NCBI GenBank assembly: GCA_017453085.1
Contig: JAFTKV010000275.1
Location: 1-6,716 of the forward strand
Direction of reading: 5' to 3'
DNA from: Clostridia bacterium
GTDB taxonomy: Bacteria; Bacillota; Clostridia; Oscillospirales; CAG-272
Length of the DNA: 6,716 nt
Positions within the stretch are counted from its first letter, which is position 1, and every line of letters begins with the position of its first letter. This document shows positions 5,459-6,716 of the stretch, one piece after another. Under the pieces are notes generated by a model that made no database searches, had not been told where the DNA came from, and saw only the letters and a program-made list of their open reading frames with translations. Position numbers and translations under genes: made by a program.

Positions 5459-6475
5459 ATGAGTACATTTGCACATACCGACGAGCTGAAGCTGGATCTG
5501 TCTGCCATACCCGGCAAGCGATCCGATCTGACAATCTACGCAAAGCAGGAGGACAACACCCGCAGAGTGCAGATCACCCTGCAGGAAAACGGCGAAAACT
5601 ATACCATTCCCGACGGAGTCAGCGTTCTGCTGAGAGCGCTCAAGCCCGACGGTCACTTCGTTCTGACCGATCTGCCCTTTGATGGCTGTCGGATTTATCT
5701 GACCCTCCCACGGGAAATGCTGACCTGTGCGGGCTGCGTACGCGCCGAGATCTGCCTCACCGCCGGAGAGGAGATCCTCACCAGCGCAACCTTTTACGTA
5801 GAGGTAGTTCCCATTGCGCTATCTGATACGGCCAGCGGAAACGATCTGTCTGCATTGGCAGAGGTGATGAACGCGGCAGTGGTGCTCACCGAGCAGGCAC
5901 TGGTACCGGTTGCTGTGGAAACGGTTGCGACAGGTAACGGGTTTGATCCGTCAGCACTGACACATCACCTCTATCAAGCCGCACCGGATTGGCAGGTGGA
6001 TCACTATGAATTTGAGGGATCCGGCACGCAGTATTCCAACGCTCATTCTGCGTTTGCGGCAGGATACGTCTATTTCGCCGGCGATGACCGGACCTCTTAC
6101 TGCAAGCTGATAGGATCGGGCTCTATCTGCACCGGGTACGTCTGCTATCGCCCCTTGGGCGTTTCCGGAGGCACTTCTCCCGCACTGCGCAGTCTGCTGG
6201 ACGGAGAGACTGTAGAGGAGCGAGCACTGCCTACTGCCGTGCAGTTGTCCCGTCTGAACGAGCTGATCGCCTACCAGAATCTGTCCGCCAATTCCACCAC
6301 CTATCATCTCGTAGAGCAATCCCTGCTGGTTGCCATTTACGGATGGATCCAGATCCTGTTCGATTCCTTGGCCAAGGGAATCGCCGTAGACATGGGTGCG
6401 GGCACGAAAATGCGTTTTGTGACCGAGGAAGAGCTTGCCGAGATCAACCGACGGCTCTCTGATTTGGAAAACTAA
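5459..6475 (+). CDS. Phage baseplate upper protein (BppU N-terminal domain)-like protein
   Basis: A protein of 338 residues whose first 120 resemble the BppU_N/DUF2479 domain that anchors receptor-binding proteins to the baseplate of Gram-positive siphophages. It has a beta-rich run with IYAKQEDNTRRVQITLQENGENYTIP, VSVLLRALKPDG, an RAEICLTAGEEILTSATFYVEV closing strand, then a linker (about 121-160). Residues 161-338 are not recognised: an aromatic, glycine-rich part (180-235), a hydrophobic helix (286-305) and a charged end that could form a short coiled coil (EEELAEINRRLSDLEN). It is rich in Cys (77, 90, 93, 99, 215, 224, 229). Start: AAAGG (5446-5450) lies 8 nt before ATG 5459; upstream codons in the same open frame overlap the promoter. 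It stands alone with its own terminator, and no tail gene is adjacent. The family call is by resemblance. Confidence 0.75.
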   Translation: MSTFAHTDELKLDLSAIPGKRSDLTIYAKQEDNTRRVQITLQENGENYTIPDGVSVLLRALKPDGHFVLTDLPFDGCRIYLTLPREMLTCAGCVRAEICLTAGEEILTSATFYVEVVPIALSDTASGNDLSALAEVMNAAVVLTEQALVPVAVETVATGNGFDPSALTHHLYQAAPDWQVDHYEFEGSGTQYSNAHSAFAAGYVYFAGDDRTSYCKLIGSGSICTGYVCYRPLGVSGGTSPALRSLLDGETVEERALPTAVQLSRLNELIAYQNLSANSTTYHLVEQSLLVAIYGWIQILFDSLAKGIAVDMGAGTKMRFVTEEELAEINRRLSDLEN

Positions 6476-6477
6476 CC

Positions 6478-6519
6478 CACAAAAAAGACCGAAAAGCTTG
6501 CTTTTCGGTCTTTTTTGTG
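6478..6519. terminator. Bidirectional intrinsic terminator after the baseplate-like gene
   Basis: A perfect 20-bp inverted repeat: left arm 6478-6497, right arm 6500-6519, centre TT. The core GACCGAAAAGC is flanked by six A on the left and six T on the right, so it can serve both convergent genes, whose stops lie 3 nt away on each side. Confidence 0.93.
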
Positions 6520-6522
6520 TAA

Positions 6523-6716
6523 TTATTGAGCTGTGCGAACCATTTCGCCGCTGTAACTGAGGGGTGCACCCGCAGGCTGCAGCATGATCCGATCCAGGGA
6601 GAATCCGTCCTCACGTCCCATGACGGTCAGAACGGTCTCGCCTGCTGCTACGTTGGAGAAGCTTCCGATGCTGATCCATACGTAACCGGTAATATCCAGG
6701 TCGTTCTTCACCAGGG
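6523..6716 (-). CDS. C-terminal end of a protein with a carbohydrate-binding-module-like domain (partial)
   Basis: The minus-strand frame is open to the window edge and ends with TAA at 6523-6525. The visible end is about 64 residues. A GTG codon near 6709-6711 is probably internal, because CTG precedes it in frame and no ribosome site is seen. The pattern YVWISIGSF, AAGETVLTV, REDGFSLDRIML matches the last strands of jelly-roll modules of the CBM6/CBM35 or malectin-like type often attached to glycoside hydrolases: a strand, a glycine before a beta strand, then DG.-.LD.I.L. The complete protein may therefore be a secreted glycan-active enzyme, but its catalytic part is outside the window and the family call is by resemblance only. 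Confidence 0.6.
   Translation of the reverse strand, partial: LVKNDLDITGYVWISIGSFSNVAAGETVLTVMGREDGFSLDRIMLQPAGAPLSYSGEMVRTAQ

Overview
The window looks like chromosomal DNA of a clostridial Firmicute, probably near the Ruminococcaceae/Oscillospiraceae. This is inferred from strong GGAGG-type ribosome sites, moderately high GC by eye, a type III pantothenate kinase, an ECF-type vitamin transporter subunit, and a Gram-positive holin with a CHAP endolysin. No RNA gene, CRISPR array, transposase, integrase or attachment site was seen.

Layout. (1) 43-2383, plus strand: NAD kinase and a fused NAD(P)H-hydrate epimerase/dehydratase overlap by 8 nt, forming a unit that makes NADP and repairs damaged NAD(P)H. 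(2) 2390-3676, plus strand: a compact lysis cassette with its own promoter, a TTG-started holin, an overlapping CHAP/peptidoglycan-binding endolysin, and a strong terminator. (3) 3711-5324, minus strand: a consensus sigma-A promoter drives type III pantothenate kinase (coaX), followed after a 146-nt gap with several hairpins by an ECF transporter S component, probably pantothenate-specific. Together they would import pantothenate and commit it to coenzyme A. (4) 5353-6519, plus strand: a solitary phage baseplate/receptor-binding-type protein (BppU-like N-terminus) with its own promoter region and terminator, divergent from coaX. (5) 6523 to the window edge, minus strand: the C-terminal end of a protein that looks like a carbohydrate-binding module.

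The main point of interest is that two phage-type units, lysis and tail/baseplate, sit as separate, self-contained transcription units among cofactor genes with no other phage genes here. Both start with the same 12-bp element, TTGCAACTGTTT (2390-2401 and 5377-5388), at similar distances from a -10-like box. This suggests one regulon for dispersed phage-derived genes, such as a domesticated tailocin, gene-transfer agent or holin-based export system; that is inference. At the holin, the promoter lies inside a 14-bp inverted repeat followed by five T residues. Read-through RNA from the NAD genes should terminate there and have its ribosome site masked, whereas RNA started at the internal promoter lacks the left arm and would escape both.
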